Source: Symsagittifera roscoffensis (taxonomy: Eukaryota > Xenacoelomorpha > Acoela > Convolutidae). Taken from it: 64,000 nt of DNA. The notes beneath the pieces are model-generated. The model saw nothing but the letters and a program-made list of their open reading frames with translations, was not told the DNA's origin and ran no database searches. The position numbers and the translations under genes are program-made. The DNA lies in NCBI RefSeq assembly GCF_963678635.1, contig NC_087067.1:33578401-33642400 (forward strand). Reading direction: 5' to 3'. Each line of letters starts with the position of its first letter. Position 1 is the first letter of the stretch. Shown one piece after another: positions 13,481 through 23,538 of this stretch.

Positions 13481-14645
13481 TTTTTTTTAAAGCAAAAGTA
13501 ATTCTTTTACTTTTATGCGCTAAGAGTTATTGCTGTTTAAAGTTCGCTGATGTCAAAAAAATAAGCCTAATCGAGCGTGGTGCAAAAATTTTCAATGGGT
13601 CAAATTTTGGCCAAAACAAAAGAAAACCGAAAAGTTCTTTTGCAGTATCAATTTTGTGTACAATCAGCTGCTGATAGGTCGAAAATAATGGAGTTAACTT
13701 TTGGGGTCTTTGAGTTATAGCCTTTTGAATTTCGGTGATGTCAAAAAAATAAGCTCAATCGAGCCTGGTGAATTGCGCGAACGGCCATAACTTGCCCAAA
13801 AATTTTAAAATATCCAAATTTTATTATTTGGATCACAAGATCATAGTCAAATCTTGGGGTACTGAGAAAATGAACCAATTTCGTCGGTCCAACACAAAGT
13901 TATAAGCTTTTGAAATCTCGGCGATACCAAAGAGTTAAGCCTAATCGAGCGTGGTGCAAAAAATGAAATTTTCAAAATTTTTGTTTTTTTTTTTCGTTCA
14001 AAGTTCATTTTTTCATCTTGTTTCATAAAAAAATTGAGCTCAGGACAATTCCAACGAGCCCAAAACGACGTTTGTGGCTCAAGTGTACGTGGAGTAATCA
14101 TCAGTTGAAAATTTGGGGGTGACCCGAATTTCGGCCATTTTGGACGAAAATCGGCCTAAAAGCTAACTTTTAAGTTAGAGCAATTTTTTTTCTTGCATTT
14201 TTCAAGAGAATTGGGCTGCTCTCCGCTGTCGCAGAGTGCATTCAAAGAAAACTTATCAAATAGATTTGAATACTTACCTATTTAATAAGTTTATCACAAC
14301 AATTAGGCTAAAAGCAACTGACAGTATCCTGGCTGGTATTCAATCATATGCCACTTACAGTGGATGTGCGGCTATCATGCCATAGAAGGTCATTCAAGGC
14401 ACCTTGTACACGCTCCATAGGTTTTGACCAGCTGATTTGGCCATAAAACACATTGGGCCAAAAAAATTCCAAACAATGTCAATTTTCAGTATTTTGTTTG
14501 AAATGCATAAATTATAACGTGAGCGAGCAAAATTTTACATGGTATAAGAGCATATTTTTACTCTCGCGCGAGGGCGAGTGTTTTAAAAGTAATGTACATA
14601 GACATAAGCTAGTAAGGATATAAATGAAAGCGGAGTAACTCAAAT

Positions 14646-14764
14646 GCCTACGACCCTACCATGTTGAATGCACCGGTTCTCGTCCGATCACCGAAGTTAA
14701 GCAACATTGGGCCTGGTTAGTACTTGGATGGGAGACCGCCTGGGAACACCAGGTGTTGTAGGAT
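14646..14764 (+). rRNA. 5S rRNA, copy 12
   Basis: Full length; A11C and C118A. C118A breaks the terminal pair of helix I. Confidence 0.96.
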
Positions 14765-15921
14765 TTTATTTAAAGCAAAAGTAATTCTTTTACTTTTATG
14801 CGCTAAGAGTTATTGCTGTTTAAAATTCGGTGATGTCGAAAAGGTAAGCCTAATCGAGCGTGGTGCAAAAATTTTCAATGGGTCAAATTTTGGCCAAAAC
14901 AAAAGAAAACCGAAAAATTTCTTTTGCAGTATCAATTTTGTGTACAATCAGCTGCTGATAGGTCAAAAATAATGGAGATAACTTTTGGGGTCTTTGAGTT
15001 ATAGCCTTTTGAATTTCGGTGATGTCAAAAAAATAAGCCCAATCGAGCCTGGTGAATTGCGCGAACGGCCATAACTTGCCCAAAAATTTTAAAATTTCCA
15101 AATTTTATTATTTGGATCACAAGATCATAGTCAAATCTTGGGGGACTGAGAAAATGAACCATTTTCGTCGGTCCAACACAAAGTTATAAGCTTTTGAAAT
15201 CTCGGTGATACCAAAAAGTTAAGCCTAATCGAGCGTGGTGCAAAAAATGAAATTTTCAAAATTTTTGTTTTTTTTTTGTTCAAAGTTCATTTTTTTTATC
15301 TTGTTTCATAAATTTGAGCTCAGACAATTCCAACGAGCCCAAAACGACGTTTGTAGCTCAAGTGTACGTGGAGTAATCATCAGTTAAAAATTTGGGGGGA
15401 CCCGAATTTCGGCCATTTTGGACGAAAATCGGCCTAAAAGCTAACTTTTAAGTAGTGCAATTTTTTTCTTGCATTTTTCAAGAAAATTGGGCTGCCCTCC
15501 GCTGTCGCAGAGTGCATTCAAAGAAAACTTATCAAATAGATTTGAATACTTACCTATTCAATAAGTTTATCACAACAATTAGGCTAAAAGCAACTGACAG
15601 TATCCTGGCTGGTATTCAATCATATGCCACTTACAGTGGATGTGCGGCTATCATGCCATAGATGGTCATTCAAGGCACCTTGTACACGCTCCATAGGTTT
15701 TGACCAGCTGATTCGGCCATAAAACACATTGGGCCAAAAAAATTCCAAACAATGTCAATTTTCAGTATTTTGTTTGAAATGCATAAATTATAACGTGAGC
15801 GTGCAAAATTTTACATGGTATAAGAGCATATTTTTACTCTCGCGCGAGGGCGAGTGTTTTAAAAGTAATGTACATAGACATAAGCTAGTAAGGATATAAA
15901 TGAAAGCGGAGTAACTCAAAT

Positions 15922-16040
15922 GCCTACGACCATACCATGTTGAATGCACCGGTTCTCGTCCGATCACCGAAGTTAAGCAACATTGGGCCTGGTTAGTACT
16001 TGGATGGGAGACCGCCTGGGAACACCAGGTGTTGTAGGCT
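15922..16040 (+). rRNA. 5S rRNA, copy 13
   Basis: Identical to the consensus. Confidence 0.98.
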
Positions 16041-17197
16041 TTTATTTAAAGCAAAAGTAATTCTTTTACTTTTTTGCGCTAAGAGTTATTGCTGTTTATA
16101 ATTCGGTGATGTCAAAAAGTTAAGCCTAATCGAGCGTGGTGCAAAAATTTTCAATGGGTCAAATTTTGGCCAAAACAAAAGAAAACCGAAAAATTTCTTT
16201 TGCAGTATCAATTTTGTGTACAATCAGCTGCTGATAGGTCAAAAATATTGGAGATAACTTTTGGGGTCTTTGAGTTATAGCCTTTTGAATTTCGGTGATG
16301 TCAAAAAAATAAGCCCAATCGAGCCTGGTGAATTGCGCGAACGGCCATAACTTGCCCAAAAATTTTAAAATTTCCAAATTTTATTATTTGGATCACAAGA
16401 TCACAGTCAAATCTTGGGGGACTGAGAAAATGAACCAATTTCGCCCTCCAACACAAAGTTATAAGCTTTTGAAATCTTGGTGATACCAAAAAGTTAAGCC
16501 TAATCGAGCGTGGTGCAAAAAAAGAAATTTTCAAAATTTTTGTTTTTTTTTGTTGAAAGTTCATTTTGTTCATCTTGTTTCATAAATTTGAGCTCAGGAA
16601 AATTCGAACGAGCCCAAAACGACGTTTGTAGCTCAAGTGTACGTGGAGTAATCATCAGTTAAAAATTTGGGGGGACCCAAATTTCGGCCATTTTGGACGA
16701 AAATCGGCCTAAAAGCTAACTTTTAAGTAGTGCAATTTTTTTTCTTGCATTTTTCAAGAAAATTGGGCTGCCCTCCGCTGTAGCAGAGTGCATTCAAAGA
16801 AAACTTATCAAATAGATTTGAATACTTACCTATTTAATAAGTTTATCACAACAATTAGGCTAAAAGCAACTGACAGTATCCTGGCTGGTATTCAATCATA
16901 TGCCACTTACAGTGGATGTGCGGCTATCATGCCATAGATGGTCATTCAAGGCACCTTGTACACGCTCCATAGGTTTTGACCAGCTGATTCGGCCATAAAA
17001 CACATTGGGCCAAAAAAATTCCAAACAATGTCAATTTTCAGTATTTTGTTTGAAATGCATAAATTATAACGTGAGCGTGCAAAATTTTACATGGTATAAG
17101 AGCATATTTTTACTCTCGCGCGAGGGCGAGTGTTTTAAAAGTAATGTACATAGACATAAGCTAGTAAGGATATAAATGAAAGCGGAGTAACTCAAAT

Positions 17198-17316
17198 GCC
17201 TACGACCATACCATGTTGAATGCACCGGTTCTCGTCCGATCACCGAAGTTAAGCAACATTGGGCCTGGTTAGTACTTGGATGGGAGACCGCCTGGGAACA
17301 CCAGGTGTTGTAGGCT
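17198..17316 (+). rRNA. 5S rRNA, copy 14
   Basis: Identical to the consensus. The spacer that follows has lost about 37 bp near 17940. Confidence 0.98.
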
Positions 17317-18353
17317 TTTACTTAAAGCAAAAGTATTTCTTTTACTTTTATGCGCTAAGAGTTATTGCTGTTTAAAGTTCGGTGATGTCAAAAAGTTAAG
17401 CCTAATCGAGCGTGGTGCAAAAGTTTTCAATGGGTCAAATTTTGGCCAAAACAAAAGAAAATCGAAAAATTTCTTTTGCAGTATCAATTTTGTGTACAAT
17501 CAGCTGCTGATAGGTCAAAAATATTGGAGATAACTTTTGGGGTCTTTGAGTTATAGCCTTTTGAATTTCGGTGATGTCAAAAAAATAAGCCCAATCGAAC
17601 CTGGTGAATTGCGCGAACGGCCATAACTTGCCCAAAAATTTTAAAATTTCCAAATTTTATTATTTGGATCACAAGATCACAGTCAAATCTTGGGGGACTG
17701 AGAAAATGAACCAATTTCGTCGGGCCAACACAAAGTTATAAGCTTTTGAAATCTCGGTGATACCAAAAAGTTAAGCCTAATCGAGCGTGGTGCAAAAAAA
17801 AAAAATTTCAAAATTTTTGTTTTTTTTGTTCAAAGTTCATTTTTTTCATCTTGTTTCATAAATTTGAGCTCAGGAAAATTCGAACGAGCCCAAAACGACG
17901 TTTGTAGCTCAAGTGTACGTGGAGTAATCATCAGTTAAAAATCGGCCTAAAAGCTAACTTTTGAGTTAGTGCAATTTTTTTTCTTGCATTTTTCAAGAGA
18001 ATTGGGCTGCCCTCCGCTGTCGCAGAGTGCATTCAAAGAAAACTTATCAAATAGATTTGAATACTTACCTACTTAATAAGTTTATCACAACAATTAGGCT
18101 AAAAGCAACTGACAGTATCCTGGCTGGTATTCAATCATATGCCGCTTACAGTGGATGTGCGGCTATCATGCCATAGATGGTCATTCAAGGCACCTTGTAC
18201 ATGCTCCATAGGTTTTGACCAGCTGATTTGGCCATAAAACACATTGGGCCAAAAAAATTCCAAACAATGTCAATTTTCAGTATTTTGTTTGAAATGCATA
18301 AATTATAACGTGAGCGTGCAAAATTTTACATGGTATAAGAGCATATTTTTACT

Positions 18354-18363
18354 CTCGCGCGAG
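18354..18363. promoter_or_regulatory. Conserved CpG palindrome upstream of 5S
   Basis: CTCGCGCGAG is a perfect 10-bp palindrome at -83 to -74, in an otherwise AT-rich spacer, and is followed by GGCGAGTG. It is kept in most units, with changes in a few (CTTTCGCGCG before copies 24, 28, 31 and 32; CTTTCACGCG before copy 25; CTCGCGCCAG before copy 40). Position and conservation suggest a protein-binding element, but no factor can be named. Confidence 0.4.
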
Positions 18364-18409
18364 GGCGAGTGTTTTAAAAGTAATGTACATAGACATAAGC
18401 TAGTAAGGA

Positions 18410-18415
18410 TATAAA
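18410..18415 (+). promoter_or_regulatory. TATA-like box of 5S gene (-27), reference unit
   Basis: TATAAA lies 27 to 22 bases before the 5S start. Upstream TATA-like elements that help pol III start at 5S genes are known in insects, fungi and plants. The same hexamer stands at the same distance before nearly every copy, including the truncated copy 6. Copy 45 is an exception (AATAAA at 62244-62249). Confidence 0.7.
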
Positions 18416-18436
18416 TGAAAGCGGAGTAACTCAAAT

Positions 18437-18555
18437 GCCTACGACCATACCATGTTGAATGCACCGGTTCTCGTCCGATCACCGAAGTTAAGCAACATTG
18501 GGCCTGGTTAGTACTTGGATGGGAGACCGCCTGGGAACACCAGGTGTTGTAGGCT
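18437..18555 (+). rRNA. 5S rRNA, copy 15
   Basis: Identical to the consensus. This unit (18437-19716) is used as the reference for the spacer features below. Confidence 0.98.
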
Positions 18556-18558
18556 TTT
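18555..18558 (+). terminator. Pol III T4 terminator of 5S gene, reference unit
   Basis: The last gene base begins a TTTT run followed by ATTTAAAG, the usual simple pol III stop signal. It is present after all full-length copies, with longer runs after copies 8 and 11. Confidence 0.8.
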
Positions 18559-18599
18559 ATTTAAAGCAAAAGTAATTCTTTTACTTTTATGCGCTAAGA

Positions 18600-18788
18600 G
18601 TTATTGCTGTTTAAAGTTCGGTGATGTCAAAAAGTTAAGCCTAATCGAGCGTGGTGCAAAAATTTTCAATGGGTCAAATTTTGGCCAAAACAAAAGAAAA
18701 CCGAAAAATTTCTTTTGCAGTATCAATTTTGTGTACAATCAGCTGCTGATAGGTCAAAAATAATGGAGATAACTTTTGGGGTCTTTGA
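18600..18788 (+). repeat. Spacer subrepeat 1 (reference unit)
   Basis: First of three diverged subrepeats. It begins GTTATTGC, then has a core with TTCGGTGATGTCAAAAAG, GTTAAGCCTAATCGAGCG and TGGTGCAAAAA, then an AT-rich tail. The core is similar to the box A to intermediate-element part of the 5S gene (GTTAAGCAACATTGGGCCTGG). No reading frame or RNA gene is evident in it. Confidence 0.75.
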
Positions 18789-18973
18789 GTTATAGCCTTT
18801 TGAATTTCGGTGATGTCAAAAAAATAAGCCCAATCGAGCCTGGTGAATTGCGCGAACGGCCATAACTTGCCCAAAAATTTTAAAATATCCAAATTTTATT
18901 ATTTGGATCACAAGATCATAGTCAAATCTTGGGGGACTGAGAAAATGAACCAATTTCGTCGGTCCAACACAAA
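18789..18973 (+). repeat. Spacer subrepeat 2 (reference unit)
   Basis: Second subrepeat. It starts GTTATAGCC and has the core TTTCGGTGATGTC, AATAAGCCCAATCGAGCC and TGGTGAATTGCGCG. ATCGAGCCTGGTGA is the closest spacer match to 5S ATTGGGCCTGGTTA. The tail ends GACTGAGAAAATGAACC. Confidence 0.75.
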
Positions 18974-19160
18974 GTTATAAGCTTTTGAAATCTCGGTGAT
19001 ACCAAAAAGTTAAGCCTAATCGAGCGTGGTGCAAAAAACGAAATTTTCAAAATTTTTGTTTTTTTTTCTTTCAAAGTTCATTTTTTTCATCTTGTTTCAT
19101 AAATTTTAGCTCAGGACAATTCCAACGAGCCCAAAACGACGTTTGTAGCTCAAGTGTACG
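18974..19160 (+). repeat. Spacer subrepeat 3 (reference unit)
   Basis: Third subrepeat. It starts GTTATAAGC, has CTCGGTGATACC and the GTTAAGCCTAATCGAGCG core, then runs into a variable T tract at about 19060 and ACGACGTTTGTAGCTCAAG. The last part looks like the start of a fourth, more decayed subrepeat. T-tract length differs among units. Confidence 0.65.
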
Positions 19161-19262
19161 TGGAGTAATCATCAGTTGAAAATTTGGGGGGACCCGAATT
19201 TCGGCCATTTTGGACGAAAATCGGCCTAAAAGCTAACTTTTCAGTTAGTGCAATTTTTTTTT

Positions 19263-19379
19263 CTTGCATTTTTCAAGAGAATTGGGCTGCCCTCCGCTGT
19301 CGCAGAGTGCATTCAAAGAAAACTTATCAAATATATTTGAATACTTACCTAATTAATAAGTTTATCACAACAATTAGGC
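19263..19379 (-). ncRNA. Candidate SL-like RNA gene, weakened-stem subfamily
   Basis: Copies from 19263, 20529 and 21799 have AATTAG before the donor and ATATTT in the opposite arm, which costs two stem pairs near the loop. The GTAAGTATT donor is unchanged. Copies 20529 and 21799 also carry a change in stem II that turns a G-C into a G-U pair. Confidence 0.35.
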
Positions 19380-19716
19380 TAAAAGCAACTGACAGTATCC
19401 TGGCTGGTATTCAATCATATGCCACTTACAGTGGATGTGCGGCTATCATGCCATAGATGGTCATTCAAGGCACCTTGTACACGCTCCATAGGTTTTGACC
19501 AGCTGATTTGGCCATAAACCACATTGGGCCAAAAAAATTCCAAACAATGTCAATTTTCAGTATTTTGTTTGAAATGCATAAATTATAACGTGAGCGTGCA
19601 AAATTTTACATGGTATAAGAGCATAATTTTACTCTCGCGCGAGGGCGAGTGTTTTAAAAGTAATGTACATAGACATAAGCTAGTAAGGATATAAATGAAA
19701 GCGGAGTAACTCAAAT

Positions 19717-19835
19717 GCCTACGACCATACCATGTTGAATGCACCGGTTCTCGTCCGATCACCGAAGTTAAGCAACATTGGGCCTGGTTAGTACTTGGAT
19801 GGGAGACCGCCTGGGAACACCAGGTGTTGTAGGCT
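19717..19835 (+). rRNA. 5S rRNA, copy 16
   Basis: Identical to the consensus. Confidence 0.98.
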
Positions 19836-20983
19836 TTTATTTAAAGCAAAAGTAATTCTTTTACTTTTATGCGCTAAGAGTTATTGCTGTTTAAAGTTCG
19901 GTGATGTCAAAAAGTTAAGCCTAATCGAGCGTGGTGCAAAAATTTTCAATGGGTCAAATTTTGGCCAAAACAAAAGAAAACCGAAAAATTTCTTTTGCAG
20001 TATCAATTTTGTGTATAATCAGCTGCTGATAGGTCAAAAATAATGGAGATAACTTTTGGGGTCTTTGAGTTATAGCCTTTTGAATTTCGGTGATGTCAAA
20101 AAAATAAGCCCAATCGAGCCTGGTGAATTGCGCGAACGGCCAAAACTTGCCCAAAAATTTTAAAACATCCAAATTTTATTATTTGGATCACAATATCATA
20201 GTCAAATCTTGGGGGACTGAGAAAATGAACCAATTTCGTCGGTCCAACACAAAGTTATAAGCTTTTGAAATCTCGGTGATACCAAAAAGTTAAGCCTAAT
20301 CGAGCGTGGTGCAAAAAACGAAATTTTCAAAAAATTTTTTTTTCAAAGTTCATTTTTTTCATCTTGTTTCATAAATTTGAGCTCAGGACAATTCCAACGA
20401 GCCCAAAACGACGTTTGTAGCTCAAGTTTACGTGGAGTAATCATCAGTTGAAAATTTGGGGGGACCCGAATTTCGGCCATTTTGGACGAAAATCGGCCTA
20501 AAAGCTAACTTTTAAGTGCAATTTTTTTCTTGCATTTTTCAAGAGAATTGGGCTGCCCTCCACTGTCGCAGAGTGCATTCAAAGAAAACTTATCAAATAT
20601 ATTTGAATACTTACCTAATTAATAAGTTTATCACAACAATTAGGCTAAAAGCAACTGACAGTATCCTGGCTGGTATTCAATCATATGCCACTTACAGTGG
20701 ATGTGCGGCTATCATGCCATAGATGGTCATTCAAGGCACCTTGTACACGCTCCATAGGTTTTGACCAGCTGATTTGGCCATAAAACACATTTTGGCCAAA
20801 AAAATTCCAAACAATGTCAATTTTCAGTATTTTGTTTGAAATGCATAAATTATAACGTGAGCGTGCAAAATTTTACATGGTGTAAGAGCATATTTTTACT
20901 CTCGCGCGAGGGCGAGTGTTTTAAAAGTAATGTACATAGACATAAGCTAGTAAGGATATAAATGAAAGCGGAGTAACTCAAAT

Positions 20984-21102
20984 GCCTACGACCATACCAT
21001 GTTGAATGCACCGGTTCTCGTCCGATCACCGAAGTTAAGCAACATTGGGCCTGGTTAGTACTTGGATGGGAGACCGCCTGGGAACACCAGGTGTTGTAGG
21101 CT
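20984..21102 (+). rRNA. 5S rRNA, copy 17
   Basis: Identical to the consensus. Confidence 0.98.
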
Positions 21103-22252
21103 TTTATTTAAAGCAAAAGTAATTCTTTTACTTTTATGCGCTAAGAGTTATTGCTGTTTAAAGTTCGGTGATGTCAAAAAGTTAAGCCTAATCGAGCGTG
21201 GTGCAAAAATTTTCAATGGGTCAAATTTTGGCCAAAACAAAAGAAAACCGAAAATTTCTTTTGCAGTATCAATTTTGTGTACAATCAACTGCTGATAGGT
21301 CAAAAATAATGGAGATAACTTTTGGGGTCTTTGAGTTATAGCCTTTTGAATTTCGGTGATGTCAAAAAAATAAGCCCAATCGAGCCTGGTGAATTGCGCG
21401 AACGGCCATAACTTGCCCAAAAATTTTAAAACATCCAAATTTTATTATTTGGATCACAAGATCATAGTCAAATCTTGGGGGACTGAGAAAATGAACCAAT
21501 TTCGTCGGTCCAACACAAAGTTATAAGCTTTTGAAATCTCGGTGATACCAAAAAGTTAAGCCTAATCGAGCGTGGTGCAAAAAACGAAATTTTCAAAATG
21601 TTTTTTTTTCAAAGTTCATTTTTTTCATCTTGTTTTATAAATTTGAGCTCAGGACAATTCCAACGAGCCCAAAACGACGTTTGTAGCTCAAGTTTACGTG
21701 GAGTAATCATCAGTTGAAAATTTGGGGGGACCCGAATTTCGGCCATTTTGGACGAAAATCGGCCTAAAAGCTAACTTTTAAGTTAGTGCAATTTTTTTCT
21801 TGCATTTTTCAAGAGAATTGGGCTGCCCTCCACTGTCGCAGAGTGCATTCAAAGAAAACTTATCAAATATATTTGAATACTTACCTAATTAATAAGTTTA
21901 TCACAACAATTAGGCTAAAAGCAACTGACAGTATCCTGGCTGGTATTCAATCATATGCCACTTACAGTGGATGTGCGGCTATCATGCCATAGATGGTCAT
22001 TCAAGGCACCTTGTACACGCTCCATAGGTTTTGACCAGCTGATTTGGCCATAAAACACATTGGGCCAAAAAAATTCCAAACAATGTCAATTTTCAGTATT
22101 TTGTTAGAAATGCATAAATTATAACGTGAGCGTGCAAAATTTTACATGGTATAAGAGCATATTTTTACTCTCGCGCGAGGGCGAGTGTTTTAAAAGTAAT
22201 GTACATAGACATAAGCTAGTAAGGATATAAATGAAAGCGGAGTAACTCAAAT

Positions 22253-22371
22253 GCCTACGACCATACCATGTTGAATGCACCGGTTCTCGTCCGATCACCG
22301 AAGTTAAGCAACATTGGGCCTGGTTAGTACTTGGATGGGAGACCGCCTGGGAACACCAGGTGTTGTAGGCT
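22253..22371 (+). rRNA. 5S rRNA, copy 18
   Basis: Identical to the consensus. The spacer of this unit is the one split by the retrotransposon. Confidence 0.98.
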
Positions 22372-23333
22372 TTTATTTAAAGCAAAAGTAATTCTTTTAC
22401 TTTTATGCGCTAAGAGTTATTGCTGTTTAAAGTTCGATGATGTCAAAAAGTTAAGCCTAATCGAGCGTGGTGCAAAAATTTTCAATGGGTCAAATTTTGG
22501 CCAAAACAAAAGAAAACCGAAATTTTTTTTTTGCAGTATCAATTTTGTGTATAATCAGCTGCTGATAGGTCAAAAATAATGGAGATAACTTTTGGGGTCT
22601 TTGAGTTATAGCCTTTTGAATTTCGGTGATGTCAAAAAAATAAGCCCAATCGAGCCTGGTGAATTGCGCGAACGGCCATAACTTGCCCAAAAATTTTAAA
22701 ACATCCAAATTTTATTATTTGGATCACAAGATCATAGTCAAATCTTGGGGGACTGAGAAAATGAACTAATTTCGTCGGTCCAACACAAAGTTATAAGCTT
22801 TTGAAATCTCGGTGATACCAAAAAGTTAAGCCTAATCGAGCGTGGTGCAAAAAACGAAATTTTCAAAATTTTTGTTTTTTTTTCGTTCAAAGTTCATTTT
22901 TTTCATCTTGTTTCATAAATTTGAGCTCAGGACAATTCCAACGAGCCCAAAACGACGTTTGTAGCTCAAGTTTACGTGGAGTAATCATCAGTTGAAAATT
23001 TGGGGGGACCCGAATTTCGGCCATTTTGGACGAAAATCGGCCTAAAAGCTAACTTTTAAGTTAGTGCAATTTCTTTTCTTGCATTTTTCAAGAGAATTGG
23101 GCTGCCCTCCGCTGTCGCAGAGTGCATTCAAAGAAAACTTATCAAATAGATTTGAATACTTACCTATTTAATAAGTTTATCACAACAATTAGGCTAAAAG
23201 CAACTGACAGTATCCTGGCTGGTATTCAACCATATGCCACTTACAGTGGATGTGCGGCTATCATGCCATAGATGGTCATTCAAGGCACCTTGTACACGCT
23301 CCATAGGTTTTGACCAGCTGATTTGGCCATAAA

Positions 23334-23337
23334 ACAC
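23334..23337. other. Target-site duplication, left (ACAC)
   Basis: ACAC precedes the 5' LTR and again follows the 3' LTR at 29486-29489. Undisturbed units read AAAACACATTGGG here, so one copy of ACAC was duplicated on insertion. A 5-bp reading (AACAC) is possible if the LTR ends one base earlier, but 4 bp fits TG...CA ends. Confidence 0.85.
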
Positions 23338-23538
23338 TGTCATATATAGTATCTAATCATATATTACGTGTTGGCGCCATTGGTTAGCTATGTGTCTGGT
23401 GCGGCTACTAATTAATTAATACCTGCCAACCTTAAGTTTAGTCTGCGATGTTTGGATTCATTGTTGTTAACCGTTAAAAGAATAAACGAGTCAATCTTAG
23501 TTCAGTGAATTAAAGATATTGAACCTGCATTTTTCACA
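23338..23538 (+). repeat. 5' LTR (201 bp)
   Basis: Starts TGTCATATA, ends TTTTTCACA (TG...CA ends). It carries an AATAAA at 23481-23486 that could serve as a polyadenylation signal and the palindrome TTGGCGCCA near 23374. No clear TATA box is evident; ATATATA occurs at the left end. Its last base is the A of the gag start codon. Confidence 0.95.

Larger units (their letters stand above)
10931..14764 (+). repeat. Three-unit higher-order block B
   Basis: Copy of block A at an offset of 3836-3838 bp. It differs at scattered sites, such as single bases and T-tract lengths, so the duplication is recent but not the last event in the array. Confidence 0.85.
1..23337 (+). repeat. 5S rDNA tandem array, left part
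   Basis: This stretch holds 5S copies 1 to 18 and their spacers, in head-to-tail order. It starts inside a spacer, in the T-rich zone after the third subrepeat. The usual period is about 1.27 kb; shorter units are explained by local deletions, for example about 30 bp after copy 3 (near 3447) and about 37 bp after copy 14 (near 17940). Units at the far left (1-4200) form a subfamily that differs at shared spacer positions from the rest, such as GATATGAA for GATTTGAA near the minus-strand candidate RNA. The array is interrupted at 23338 by the retrotransposon. Confidence 0.97.

Noticed and set aside
19050-19075. AATTTTTG in subrepeat 3 as an Sm site of a plus-strand snRNA
   Set aside because: It is part of an AT-rich tract whose length varies among units, with no flanking conserved stem-loops and no cap-proximal element.
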